Both the position numbers and the translations under genes were made by a program. The notes beneath the pieces were generated by a model, which saw only the letters and a program-made list of their open reading frames with translations, did not search any database and was not told where the DNA came from. From positions 496,001-560,000 of the forward strand of contig NZ_WNIJ01000001.1 in NCBI RefSeq assembly GCF_009725755.1: 64,000 bases of DNA. The letters are read 5' to 3'. Source of the stretch: Bombella sp. ESL0385 (GTDB lineage Bacteria; Pseudomonadota; Alphaproteobacteria; Acetobacterales; Acetobacteraceae). Positions 1 through 9,840 of this stretch are shown here, piece by piece. The number at the start of each line of letters is the position of its first letter. Position 1 is the first letter of the stretch.

Positions 1-613
1 CGGGATTTTGCGCTGTGATGCCCGGATTATTACCAGAAGCAGCAATATTGATATAGGTGGCGTGGTTAGGTGAATATGGGAAGCGAATATTCGCCCCCCC
101 TACGCGCATAACGTAAGAGATAAAGGCCGCAGACCACGCATAATTACCATCTTTAGCGGCGGAAAAAAGGCGGCCATCACCGTCTGTGCGGCCTGTCCAA
201 CGGCTCTCTGTCTCCTCAGGGGGTTGGCCTATCCACCAATATTCCCCAATGCGCTGCCATAGGCCGGGGAGGCGTTCAGGCTTGAGGGCGGGGCTGGTTG
301 GTTCTGGCCGGTCATGGGGGTCTGCATCGGCTACGGGGCTGCCAAACATCCGCCATTCACGCAGGGCGATGGCAGTGACATCTTGGCGGTTAAAAGGGGC
401 GAAGTTTTCGCTTGCAAAAGCGGGGACGCGATCATCATAGCCTAGCGGGCCTGCACGTCCATCCGCATATTGGCTCATAGGGGTAAGGGCAGGCCGCTTA
501 GCAGAGCCAGAGCAGGCTGCGAGCATGAGCAGCCCGCATAAAGTGGTTACCCCTGCCAGAGAGCGTGTTGTCCCAAAAGGAGATGAACGGCGATCGGGGG
601 GAACTGCGTACAT
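1..613 (-). CDS. DUF2272-family lipoprotein, 5' part only
   Basis: Reading leftward from an ATG at 613 the frame stays open to the window edge, so only about 204 N-terminal residues are visible. An N-terminal hydrophobic stretch ends in a lipobox (L-A-A-C, Cys34), which predicts a signal-peptidase II lipoprotein exported to the periplasm or membrane. The later part contains W-S-A-A-F-I-S-Y-V-M-R and a Y-S-P-N-H-A-T-Y-I segment, which I recognise as typical of the DUF2272 family (function unknown). The gene is followed on its 5' side by about 200 bases without a gene, which hold the terminator of the aldo/keto reductase. The family call is from memory of motif style, not a search. Confidence 0.7.
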   Translation of the reverse strand, partial: MYAVPPDRRSSPFGTTRSLAGVTTLCGLLMLAACSGSAKRPALTPMSQYADGRAGPLGYDDRVPAFASENFAPFNRQDVTAIALREWRMFGSPVADADPHDRPEPTSPALKPERLPGLWQRIGEYWWIGQPPEETESRWTGRTDGDGRLFSAAKDGNYAWSAAFISYVMRVGGANIRFPYSPNHATYINIAASGNNPGITAQNP

Positions 614-752
614 GGTGGGGTCCTGCGTTGTCTTACGAGCTATCTCTGACGGTTATGAGGGTGAGAGTAAACTGTTTTTACGGGGTTAGGACAAGCGTTA
701 TGTGTGATGTGGTCGCTAAGTTTTAGGGCTACCTTGAGTGAGGGGAAGACTA

Positions 753-786
753 TACGAAAAGGGCGGCCGGGAGGTCCGGCCGCCCT
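753..786 (-). terminator. Rho-independent terminator of the aldo/keto reductase gene
   Basis: A perfect 11-bp stem (AGGGCGGCCGG at 760-770 with CCGGCCGCCCT at 776-786) closes a 5-base loop. On the minus strand it is followed by a run of four T. It sits 30 bases beyond the stop codon of the reductase gene at 816. Confidence 0.85.
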
Positions 787-815
787 GTTGTGCGTTTGGA
801 TAACGCAGAGGGGGG

Positions 816-1805
816 TTAGTCCTTCCGGGCTGGGGGTGCCATAAAGGAAGGCGCGATAGGTGTGGGAACGTGGCGATGAAGGATAGCGTCAATCTCCTTC
901 TTATCCTGTGCGGTGAGCTGCCAGTTAAAGACATCAGCCACACCGTCAATTTGCTCTGGTTTGCGTGCGCCCCATAGAGCAATGGTTGGGCCTTGGTCTA
1001 ACACCCAGCGAATGGCGAGCACCATGAGCGACTTACCGTGCCGGTCTGCGATTTTCTTTAAATCATCTACAGCGGCGAGATAGTCCTTAAAATGCTCCTT
1101 TTGGAACTTCGGATCACCAGAGCGGAGGTCGCTCTCGGGGAAGGTTTTATCCGCTGTCATTTTGCCAGTCAGTAAGCCACGGCAGAGCGGCCCATAAGCC
1201 AGCAGGGCAAGTTTATGCTCTTTTGCGTAAGGCAGGACGTCTTTTTCAATCTCGCGCTCAAAGAGGTTGTAAGGTGATTGAACGCTTGCCAGCGGCGCAA
1301 CCTCGCGGAAGATGTCCATTTGCTCTGGGGAGTAATTGCTCACCCCGAGTGCGCGAATCTTGCCCTCTTTATGGAGCTTTTGCAGCTCGCGTGCTGTGTC
1401 CTCAATGGGGGTGTTAGGGTCTGGCCAATGGACTTGTTCAAGGTCGATGGTCTCTACCCGTAAGCGGCGGAGGGAATCTTCCACTTCCTTACGGATACGG
1501 GCAGGGCTGGAGTTGCGGAAAGGCTTGTGATCGTCCTTCCAATCTAGGGCTAGTTTGGTGGCAACGCGGGCTCTATGGGGTTTTTCAGCCAAAGCGCGGC
1601 CTACCACTTCTTCGGAGTGACCAAACCCATAAACGGGTGCTGTATCGATGAGGTCCACCCCTTCATCTAACGCGCGATGGATGGTGCGGACGGCATTATC
1701 ATCATCAGGGCCGCCCCACATCCAGCCACCAATGGCCCATGTGCCTAGGGCAACGCGTGATACGGGTTTGTCAAAACCGGGAATGAGAATGGTGTTTTCA
1801 TTCAT
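816..1805 (-). CDS. Aldo/keto reductase
   Basis: A 329-residue NADPH-dependent oxidoreductase of the aldo/keto reductase superfamily with a TIM-barrel fold, cytosolic. The catalytic tetrad can be placed: Asp54 and Tyr59 in D-T-A-P-V-Y-G, Lys84 in V-A-T-K-L, and His126 in Q-V-H-W-P-D. The length is normal for the family. The ATG at 1805 has a GGAG ribosome binding site about 8 bases upstream. It is a single-gene unit ending at a strong terminator. The substrate cannot be told from sequence; acetic acid bacteria have many such enzymes for sugars, polyols and aldehydes. Confidence 0.9.
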   Translation of the reverse strand: MNENTILIPGFDKPVSRVALGTWAIGGWMWGGPDDDNAVRTIHRALDEGVDLIDTAPVYGFGHSEEVVGRALAEKPHRARVATKLALDWKDDHKPFRNSSPARIRKEVEDSLRRLRVETIDLEQVHWPDPNTPIEDTARELQKLHKEGKIRALGVSNYSPEQMDIFREVAPLASVQSPYNLFEREIEKDVLPYAKEHKLALLAYGPLCRGLLTGKMTADKTFPESDLRSGDPKFQKEHFKDYLAAVDDLKKIADRHGKSLMVLAIRWVLDQGPTIALWGARKPEQIDGVADVFNWQLTAQDKKEIDAILHRHVPTPIAPSFMAPPARKD

Positions 1806-1908
1806 AGGTTTGTCTCCATTAGAAAGTGAGGGCCGTGCTTATGAGGGTAACGGCCTCCTTCCCATATGGGGTGGGGGATGGGGGTGATGCAAGCGTCTGT
1901 TCTTCTTT

Positions 1909-1937
1909 TTGGTATTGCGCGGGAGGAGGCGTATAAT
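1909..1937 (+). promoter_or_regulatory. Sigma-70-type promoter for the COG0523 GTPase gene
   Basis: A perfect -10 box TATAAT (1932-1937) lies exactly 17 bases downstream of TTGGTA (1909-1914, 4 of 6 matches to TTGACA). Transcription would start near 1944, giving a short leader with GGAGAGAAGG (1951-1960) as ribosome binding site for the ATG at 1970. I saw no clear Zur-type operator around it. Confidence 0.6.
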
Positions 1938-1969
1938 GGCCCTCGTTTTTGGAGAGAAGGATAACCCTC

Positions 1970-3037
1970 ATGGCTGATATGCAGGACCGCAAAATCCCCG
2001 TTACCGTTCTGACTGGCTTTTTAGGCGCGGGTAAGACGACCTTGCTAAACCATATTCTAACGGCTGATCACGGGCGTAATTACGCTGTTGTGGTGAATGA
2101 GTTTGGCGAGCTGGGCATTGATAATGACCTCGTTGTAGATGCGGATGAAGAAGTCTTTGAGATGAATAATGGCTGCATCTGCTGCACGGTGCGGGGGGAT
2201 TTAATCCGGATTCTAAGCCGTCTTTTGCGCCGGCGCGGCAAGTTTGATGGCATTATTGTAGAGACTACCGGCCTTGCAGACCCAGCCCCTGTTGCGCAGA
2301 CCTTTTTTGTTGATGCCGGGATTCGCGAAAAGGCAGAGCTGGATGCTGTGGTAACAGTGGTGGATGCTTATAATGTGCTGCAAACGCTTAAAGAAAGCCC
2401 AGAGGCGGTGAATCAAGTAGCGTTTGCGGATGTGATTATCCTCAATAAATGTGATTTGCTTGATGAGGCGGGCCTTGCCGCGGTGGAGCAGAAGTTAAAA
2501 GCCATTAACGCCGTTGTGCGGATTCATCGTGCTGAGCGGGGCAATGTGGCGTTGGAGGATATTCTGAACCGTGGTGGGTTTGACCTCAAACGGGCTTTGA
2601 CCACCATGCCGGACTTCTTAGAGGAAGATGATCACCACCATCATCACGATCACGACCATGAGCATGAACACGGCCATCACCACGGCCATGACCATCATCA
2701 TGAGCATGGGGCAGGGGGGCATCATCACGCCCATAATGAGGATGTAACGAGCCATTCTTTCACCGTTACGGCTCCTTTGGATGAAGAACGCTTTAATGCG
2801 TGGATAGGGCTTATTTTGCAGGAGCAAGGGCCGGATATTTTGCGAGCTAAAGGGATTTTACACTTTAAAGGCCAAGAGGAGCGATTTGCTTTTCAGGCGG
2901 TGCATATGATGGCCGATGGCGCGATGATTGGCCCGTTTAAGGAGGGTGAGGCGAAGCAATCACGCATTGTCTTTATCGGGCGTAAGTTAGACCGTGCCCA
3001 GTTGCAGCGTGGTTTTGAAGGGTGTGTGGCTGTATGA
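1970..3037 (+). CDS. COG0523/CobW-family metallochaperone GTPase with His-rich loop
   Basis: A 355-residue G3E-family GTPase thought to deliver or store metal, most likely zinc. Walker A is G-F-L-G-A-G-K-T-T at residues 16-24, the family metal motif C-I-C-C lies at 69-72 inside N-N-G-C-I-C-C-T-V-R, E-T-T-G-L-A-D-P follows at 98-105, and the base-specificity motif is N-K-C-D at 159-162. Residues 221-256 are extremely rich in His and Asp, fitting metal binding. A CobW C-terminal domain follows. A TTG seven codons upstream (1949) is also open, but the ATG at 1970 has the GGAGAGAAGG ribosome binding site 9 bases away. Its stop overlaps the WD40 gene (ATGA). A cobalamin role is less likely, as no cob genes are near. 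Confidence 0.88.
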   Translation: MADMQDRKIPVTVLTGFLGAGKTTLLNHILTADHGRNYAVVVNEFGELGIDNDLVVDADEEVFEMNNGCICCTVRGDLIRILSRLLRRRGKFDGIIVETTGLADPAPVAQTFFVDAGIREKAELDAVVTVVDAYNVLQTLKESPEAVNQVAFADVIILNKCDLLDEAGLAAVEQKLKAINAVVRIHRAERGNVALEDILNRGGFDLKRALTTMPDFLEEDDHHHHHDHDHEHEHGHHHGHDHHHEHGAGGHHHAHNEDVTSHSFTVTAPLDEERFNAWIGLILQEQGPDILRAKGILHFKGQEERFAFQAVHMMADGAMIGPFKEGEAKQSRIVFIGRKLDRAQLQRGFEGCVAV

Positions 3038-4116
3038 GCAACCCGCTAAGTAAAACATTGTTACAAACACGTGGGGCGGAGCATCAGGCGGAAGCCCCCA
3101 TTATTGCCGTGCAGGCTAGCCGGGGTGGGCAGACTTTCGCAGCCTTGACGATGGATGGGGAGCTGCATCTCATCCCGCGGGAAGGGCTACGCCAACAAGA
3201 GACGTGGCGTAAGCTGGCTGTGCATGAGGGGGCCATCTCTCTTGCACAGGGATGTGAGCCGGAGAGCTTCCTTAGCGGCGGGGAAGATGGCCGCGTGGTG
3301 GAGACGCGTGCTGATGGCACTATGGAGGAGCGTCATAAGGGCCGCAGCTGGGTGGATTGTCTGGCTAGTACGCCAACTCATTGGGCGTGCGCTTGTAAGA
3401 AGGAGGTGCATCTTTACAAGGCGGGGCATGAAGAGGCGGTGAAGGTGCTAGAGCATCCCTCTGCTTTGAGTGGCCTCGCTTTTGATGCCAAGGGCAAGCA
3501 GTTAGCGGCATCTCATTATAATGGGGCCTCTCTATGGTACGTGCAGTCGAAAGAGGCGAGAGTGCGTGCGCTAGAGTGGAAAGGCAGCCATACGGGCCTT
3601 TGCTTACATCCCGGTGGGGAGGCCTTGGTGACGAGCATGCAGGAGAATGAGCTGCATGGGTGGCGTTTATCCGATGGGCATAATATGCGCATGAGCGGCT
3701 ATCCGCGTAAAATCGCCTCCATGAGTTTTACGCGTAAGGGGCGTTGGTTGGCGACTTCGGGGGCGGATGCGGCTGTTCTATGGCCTTTCTTTGGCGGGGG
3801 ACCAATGGGCAAGCCACCTATGGAGTTAGCACGTCTGCCGGGTTTGTTTGTGACCTGCGTTTGTGCTCATCCCACGGATGATATTCTCGCCATTGGTTTT
3901 GAGGATGGCACGGTGCTCCTCGCAGAAGTCCCCGCTACAATGGAGGATAACGCACCGGGGGCCGACCGCATCCTGCCCTTATGCAATGGCCAGCGTAGCG
4001 GTGGTGTGGCCCGTGGTGCGGTAAATGCCATTGCCTTCACCCCCCAAGGCGGGGCTGTCATCTTCGGTACAGAGGAAGGCTATATCGGTGTGGTGGATTT
4101 ATCTGCCCACGCATAA
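3034..4116 (+). CDS. WD40 repeat (beta-propeller) protein
   Basis: A 360-residue protein with repeated blades of the kind L-A-A-S-H-Y-N-G-A-S-L-W-Y, L-A-T-S-G-A-D-A-A-V-L-W-P and L-A-I-G-F-E-D-G-T-V-L-L, each a hydrophobic strand, a G-x-D/N turn and an aromatic end, as in WD40 propellers. No signal peptide is visible, so it is probably cytosolic. The ATG at 3034 overlaps the stop of the COG0523 gene by four bases (ATGA), so the two are translationally coupled and probably work together in metal handling. The partner or target is unknown. A GTG at 3022 is in frame but less likely to be used. Confidence 0.82.
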   Translation: MSNPLSKTLLQTRGAEHQAEAPIIAVQASRGGQTFAALTMDGELHLIPREGLRQQETWRKLAVHEGAISLAQGCEPESFLSGGEDGRVVETRADGTMEERHKGRSWVDCLASTPTHWACACKKEVHLYKAGHEEAVKVLEHPSALSGLAFDAKGKQLAASHYNGASLWYVQSKEARVRALEWKGSHTGLCLHPGGEALVTSMQENELHGWRLSDGHNMRMSGYPRKIASMSFTRKGRWLATSGADAAVLWPFFGGGPMGKPPMELARLPGLFVTCVCAHPTDDILAIGFEDGTVLLAEVPATMEDNAPGADRILPLCNGQRSGGVARGAVNAIAFTPQGGAVIFGTEEGYIGVVDLSAHA

Positions 4117-4127
4117 GGGCTGATGCT

Positions 4128-4157
4128 GGAAGAAGCGGCCCTTATGGTGCTTCTTCC
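4128..4157. terminator. Possible hairpin between convergent genes
   Basis: GGAAGAAGC (4128-4136) and GCTTCTTCC (4149-4157) form a 9-bp stem with a 12-base loop. It overlaps the 3' end of the ClC gene and follows the WD40 gene by 12 bases. A second pairing, ATAAGGGC with GCCCTTAT (4113-4120 / 4138-4145), competes with it. Neither has a good T-run, so terminator function is only a guess. Confidence 0.3.
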
Positions 4158-5578
4158 GGCGTGGAATGGTCTGATGAGGCTTGGCGGGTTTGGTCATGCT
4201 GCTTTTGTAGATACCCTTCCTGCCGGGCGAGGAATTGGTCGGCGAGTTGCCCGTAAAGGGAATGGGAGCAGACCATGCGTGAGACGCCTAAGGCGAGGAA
4301 GGCGGTGGCCAACAAAGCAAGGGTGATTTGCTGGTTATCGCACATTTCCATCACAATGACGGTGGCGGTGAGGGGCGATTGCACCACGCCGGAGAAATAG
4401 CCCACCATGCCGAGCAGAACTACTGCACCGGGGGCGGTATGGGGGAGGAAACGTGCTACCCACCCCCCGACAGATGCCCCAATGGAAAGGGAGGGGGCGA
4501 ACAACCCGCCCGGTATGCCGGAGCAATAAGAAATGATGGTCGCGGCATATTTCATCAAGAAATAAGACATATGGCCATGGCGGGAGCCATCAACGAGGTG
4601 ATGGGCTTGGATATACCCTGTGCCAAATGTCTCGCCATGGCTAGCAATGCCAAGAATAGCCAGTAAAACGCCGCATAGGGCGGTAAAGAGAACAGGCCTG
4701 GAGCGTTGGATGCGGCCAATTTTACCCGGCAACCCCTTCCCCACACGGATGAGAAAAGCGGAAAATGCCCCACCACCCAGCCCGCCGAGGATGCCGCATG
4801 CGAGGACGGCGATCCATGCTGTGCCAACAGGGACATCAACTGATGCATGGCCGAAATATGTATAATTGCCCCCTGTTAGGACAATGGCCGTTACACCAGC
4901 AATTACAACCCCTGTGAGCATGAAGCCGGAGGTCCGTTGGTGGAAGGAGCTGGAGAGTTCCTCAATAGCAAAGACAATCCCGGCAAGGGGGGTGTTGAAG
5001 GCCGCTGCCACTCCGGCTGCCCCGCCCGCGAGGATAACGCCCCGGCGTGTGGAGACATTCGCATGACCCAAAAAGCGGGAATAAGCGTGCATAATAGCGG
5101 CACCAACCTGCACTGTTGGCCCTTCACGCCCGATGGATGCCCCGCAGAGCAGCCCTAAGGTGGTGAGGCAGATTTTACCAAAGGCAATCCGTAACGCCAA
5201 AATACGGTTGATGAGGGAGAAGTCCTCAATATGCAGTGTAGCGATTGTTTGAGGGATGCCAGAGCCTTGCGCACCGGGGAAGAAGCGTTTGGTCAACCAC
5301 ATGGAGAGGGCTAGCCCGCTAGGGATGATAGCGAGCATGATATAAGGGTTCCAGTGGTTTAAGTTTAGGCAGAGATGGCTGGCATAATCAGCAGCGCGAG
5401 CAAAGAGCCATGCAATGATACCAACCGTAATTGCTCCTGCCCAAAAGATGAGGGAGCGTTGCCAATGCGTTGTATGCGTGCGTGCCGAGCGGCGAAAGCG
5501 CGTGATACGGTTACGCCGCTTCATCGCATGGGGTGAGCTTGGGGCAGGAGGTGGGGTTGGTTGGGAAGAATCGGGCAC
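4142..5578 (-). CDS. ClC-family chloride/proton antiporter
   Basis: A 478-residue polytopic inner-membrane protein. ClC signature motifs are present in order: G-S-G-I-P at 105-109, G-R-E-G-P at 150-154 with the gating Glu152, and G-G-L-F-A-P at 357-362. In F-N-T-P-L-A-G-I-V-F-A-I-E-E the second Glu (207) matches the internal proton glutamate of the E. coli exchanger (Glu203), so this should be a 2Cl-/H+ antiporter rather than a channel. That role would fit acid resistance in an acid-producing bacterium. The first 30 residues are Pro/Ser rich and cytosolic. The start is uncertain: GTG at 5578, or ATG at 5524 (Met19), neither with a good ribosome binding site. Confidence 0.9.
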   Translation of the reverse strand: MPDSSQPTPPPAPSSPHAMKRRNRITRFRRSARTHTTHWQRSLIFWAGAITVGIIAWLFARAADYASHLCLNLNHWNPYIMLAIIPSGLALSMWLTKRFFPGAQGSGIPQTIATLHIEDFSLINRILALRIAFGKICLTTLGLLCGASIGREGPTVQVGAAIMHAYSRFLGHANVSTRRGVILAGGAAGVAAAFNTPLAGIVFAIEELSSSFHQRTSGFMLTGVVIAGVTAIVLTGGNYTYFGHASVDVPVGTAWIAVLACGILGGLGGGAFSAFLIRVGKGLPGKIGRIQRSRPVLFTALCGVLLAILGIASHGETFGTGYIQAHHLVDGSRHGHMSYFLMKYAATIISYCSGIPGGLFAPSLSIGASVGGWVARFLPHTAPGAVVLLGMVGYFSGVVQSPLTATVIVMEMCDNQQITLALLATAFLALGVSRMVCSHSLYGQLADQFLARQEGYLQKQHDQTRQASSDHSTPEEAP

Positions 5579-5724
5579 AGTTCGGGTGGGTCCGCCACGG
5601 GGTCAGGGTGAAGGGATTTCGGTCCCGTATTCGGATGCAGGGCGGGGTGTGGTCAAGGGGAGATGTGCATTTGCATGGCAGATGTGACCTTACCGTAACA
5701 GGAGGGACGTATGGGGAGGCTGTG

Positions 5725-6681
5725 TTACATCACCAACACACCGCTTGCACCGGGTTTATGACGTTTGGCGAGGTCTTCTGGCTCGACATGAATATGAATG
5801 GAAGAGCGGCCTAATACGGCGCGGATGGCATGTTCGATGCGGTCGCAAATATCATGAGCATCCGTAATACGCATTTCATCAGGGACGATAAGATGGAATT
5901 CCACGAAATAAAGAGCCCCAACGCGCCGCATACGGAGGTCATGAGCCTCTAATGCGCCTTGGCCAGCTTGGGTGATGGTCTGGCCCACTTGGCTGACAAG
6001 CTCCGGCGGGGGGGCCTCATCAAGCAAACCGGTCATGGAATGGCGCATCATGCCAAAGCCTGTCCATAGGACATTTAAGGCTACAAAGGCGGAGAGGAGT
6101 GGGTCCAACCAAAGCCAATGAAGGACAGGGATGAGGCACACACCAACGAGCAGGGCAATGCTGGCCCAAACATCGGAGAGAACATGATCCCCCGCGGAGC
6201 TGAGCGCTTGTGAATGGTGTTTTTTGCCCATCTTCCGCAAGATGAGTGCCCAGAGGAGGTTGATAACCCCCGCTGAAGCATTGAGCAACGCGCCGGGTAA
6301 GGGGGCTTCTGGCGCATGAATATGGAGGGCATCATGCCCTGCAATAGCAAGGATGACGAGGGCGGTGAGGACAACGAGTACGCCTTCTATCACAGCCCAA
6401 ACATATTCAGCTTTGCCATGTCCGTAAGGGTGGTTGTCGTCCGCAGGGCGTGCAGCGAAGGCAACGGCCCATAAAGTGCCGATGGCAGCAAGAACGTTCA
6501 GGATGGTCTCGATAGCGTCAGAGAGCAAAGCCCCGGAATGTGAGACAGCCCATGCTGTGTATTTGATGCTCAGGACAATCACACTCACAAGGATAGAGAG
6601 GCGTGCAACCCGCAAACGTAGTTTCGTTGCGGCGTTATAAGGGGGGGCCTCTTGGGTTGGGAGTGGGAGAGCGGCAGCCAT
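5725..6681 (-). CDS. Cation diffusion facilitator (FieF-like metal exporter)
   Basis: A 318-residue CDF transporter with about six membrane segments and a C-terminal cytosolic dimerisation domain ending in I-H-I-H-V-E-P. It should export divalent metal (Zn, Fe, Mn or similar) in exchange for protons. The transmembrane H166-x-x-x-D170 pair is seen in G-D-H-V-L-S-D. The matching first-helix site reads S-D55-A-I-E-T instead of the usual D-x-x-x-D, so metal choice may differ from FieF. The ATG at 6681 lies only 4 bases past the stop of the upstream CDF gene. The frame is open further upstream but there overlaps that gene, so I prefer 6681. Confidence 0.87.
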   Translation of the reverse strand: MAAALPLPTQEAPPYNAATKLRLRVARLSILVSVIVLSIKYTAWAVSHSGALLSDAIETILNVLAAIGTLWAVAFAARPADDNHPYGHGKAEYVWAVIEGVLVVLTALVILAIAGHDALHIHAPEAPLPGALLNASAGVINLLWALILRKMGKKHHSQALSSAGDHVLSDVWASIALLVGVCLIPVLHWLWLDPLLSAFVALNVLWTGFGMMRHSMTGLLDEAPPPELVSQVGQTITQAGQGALEAHDLRMRRVGALYFVEFHLIVPDEMRITDAHDICDRIEHAIRAVLGRSSIHIHVEPEDLAKRHKPGASGVLVM

Positions 6682-6685
6682 GGGG

Positions 6686-7738
<1,053 letters not shown>

Positions 7739-7873
7739 GAATATCCTGATAGGCAGAGGAAAGCACAGGAAGGCTAATGATAAGGGAAACTTATTCACGA
7801 TGCATCATTTTTCTGCTCTGCTTGTGCTGAGCCTGCTTGCCAGAGCCGCGTTGCTAGCAGTAAAGGAGCGGGC

Positions 7874-9523
7874 ATGACAGCTTCTTCTCCTATGCTTCGT
7901 TTGAGTAACCTTGCTCTCCTCTTAGACCACGCAGAGGATGAGCTACGCACGGCGATTATTACGCGTCTGGGCATAGAGGCAGAGGCTTTGCGGGCCTATC
8001 ATATCTTCCGCCGTGGGTATGATGCACGGCGGCGGGGGCATATACAGCTTGTCTATACGCTCGATTGTGACGTGCGGGATTGTGAGGCTGTTTTAGCGCG
8101 TTTTGGCGATGACCAGCAGATTCGCCCTACCCCCGATACGCGCTGGGTCGCCCCGATATTGACCGCAGAGCAGCGTGAAAGGGCCGCGCGTCCTATTGTG
8201 GTTGGGGCGGGGCCATGTGGGTTAATGGCGGCTCTTATCCTAGCTCAAGCAGGGTTAAAGCCGATTATTTTAGAGCGTGGTCGTGCTGTTAGGCAGCGCA
8301 CGGCCGATACATTCGCCCTATGGCGGAAGGCACAATTTACAGCGGAAAGTAATGTACAATTTGGCGAGGGGGGTGCCGGTACATTCTCTGATGGTAAGCT
8401 TTATTCTGGCGTGTCGGACCCGCGTCATCTTGGCCGTAAGGTTTTGGAGGAATTCGTAAAGGCCGGAGCCCCGGAGGAGATTTTATATCTCTCCAAACCC
8501 CATATTGGGACGTTTCGTTTAGTGACGGTTGTGCAGTCCCTCCGGGCTCAGATTGAGGCTCTCGGTGGTGAATATCGGTTTGAGACACGGCTGGAGGGCA
8601 TTGAGACGGTAGCTTGTGCAGATAAGCCAGATATGCGGCAGATTACTGGGGTTAGGCTTTCTACTGGGGAGGTTTTACCTGCGGAGCGGGTGATTCTGGC
8701 GGTGGGGCATTCAGCACGCGATACATTTGCTATGCTGCATGAGAGTGGCGTGCCGATGCAGGCCAAGCCTTTCTCTATTGGGGTGCGGATTGAGCATCCT
8801 CAATCAGTGATAGATGTTGCGCGTTTTGGCCCGCAAGCGGGGCATCCTCTGCTTGGTGCTGCGGATTATAAGCTGGTGCATCATGCTAGTATGGGCCGGG
8901 GTGTATATTCTTTTTGTATGTGTCCGGGTGGGCAAGTTGTCGCAGCAACCTCGGAGGAAGGTCAAGTCGTCACCAATGGGATGAGCCAATATTCCCGTGC
9001 GGAGCGTAATGCTAATAGCGGCATTGTTGTGGAGGTTCGGCCGGGGGTGGATTTTCCCGATGAGCCTTTGGCGGGGATTGCCTTCCAACGTCATTGGGAG
9101 AAGGCTGCGTTTATAGCGGGTGGTGGGGCTTATCGGGCCCCAGCTCAACGAGTGGGGGACTTCCTCGCAGGGCGGGCTTCAACCTCTTTGGGAGCGGTTG
9201 TGCCGTCTTATCAGCCGGGTGTTACCCCGACAGACCTTACAACATGTTTGCCAGATTTTGTCGTGGCCTCCATCCGGGAAGCTCTGCCGCGTTTTGAGCG
9301 CAAGATTAAGGGCTATAGCATGGATGATGCGGTGATGACGGGGGTGGAGACGCGGACCTCTTCGCCTCTGCGCATCTTGCGGGATGATACTGGCCAAAGC
9401 CCGCTTGTGCGTGGCTTTTACCCGGCGGGGGAAGGGGCTGGCTATGCAGGGGGTATCCTCTCTGCTGGGATGGATGGAATCCGTGTAGCGGAATGGGTAG
9501 CTCAATCCTATATGGATGTCTAA
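7874..9523 (+). CDS. NAD(P)/FAD-dependent oxidoreductase, COG2509 family
   Basis: A 549-residue cytosolic flavoprotein. An N-terminal domain of about 100 residues precedes the dinucleotide-binding motif V-V-G-A-G-P-C-G-L-M-A-A, and a second conserved block reads V-Q-F-G-E-G-G-A-G-T-F-S-D-G-K-L. The C-terminal F-Y-P-A-G-E-G-A-G-Y-A-G-G-I motif completes the FAD site. This is the pattern of the COG2509 'FAD-dependent dehydrogenase' family, whose reaction is not established. GGAG precedes the ATG at 7874 at good spacing. It is transcribed alone, divergently from the CDF pair. Confidence 0.85.
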   Translation: MTASSPMLRLSNLALLLDHAEDELRTAIITRLGIEAEALRAYHIFRRGYDARRRGHIQLVYTLDCDVRDCEAVLARFGDDQQIRPTPDTRWVAPILTAEQRERAARPIVVGAGPCGLMAALILAQAGLKPIILERGRAVRQRTADTFALWRKAQFTAESNVQFGEGGAGTFSDGKLYSGVSDPRHLGRKVLEEFVKAGAPEEILYLSKPHIGTFRLVTVVQSLRAQIEALGGEYRFETRLEGIETVACADKPDMRQITGVRLSTGEVLPAERVILAVGHSARDTFAMLHESGVPMQAKPFSIGVRIEHPQSVIDVARFGPQAGHPLLGAADYKLVHHASMGRGVYSFCMCPGGQVVAATSEEGQVVTNGMSQYSRAERNANSGIVVEVRPGVDFPDEPLAGIAFQRHWEKAAFIAGGGAYRAPAQRVGDFLAGRASTSLGAVVPSYQPGVTPTDLTTCLPDFVVASIREALPRFERKIKGYSMDDAVMTGVETRTSSPLRILRDDTGQSPLVRGFYPAGEGAGYAGGILSAGMDGIRVAEWVAQSYMDV

Positions 9524-9840
9524 GAGAGTCTGTTTCGCCTAAGCTGTACTTAAATAAGGTTATTGGGGTATTCACTTGATTGTAAAAAAAGGCAAGTTTT
9601 CCCTCTAAAAAGGCTGATTTCTTTAGAAAAATGAGGAAGTAGGCAGTGTTACCTATCCTTTTTTCAGCATTGGGTTTTTTAATAACGCATAAGGACAAAA
9701 TTAATCCATTTGAAGAGGTAAGTAATTTTTTTATAGACAAGCCTGACTGATGAAGGAGATGCTTCTTCCCATTTTTTGATTAATTAAATAACGATTCAGG
9801 GAGAAGGTTCGTGATGAAAATGCGCGAGGTTTAGGGTGGG
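9524..9840. other. AT-rich intergenic region before the broken autotransporter
   Basis: About 317 bases rich in A/T runs with no convincing gene on either strand. Two minus-strand frames that cross it overlap the flavoprotein or autotransporter genes and have no family features. The region should carry the autotransporter promoter, but I could not pick out a clear -35/-10 pair. The drop in G+C starts here and continues through the passenger region. Confidence 0.6.

Noticed and set aside
2618-2827. Met/Val-rich minus-strand frame in the COG0523 gene
   Set aside because: Complement of the His-rich loop; no start signals.
9306-9740. 144-residue minus-strand frame at the end of the flavoprotein gene
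   Set aside because: Mostly the reverse of the flavoprotein coding sequence, with low-complexity residues and no recognisable fold.
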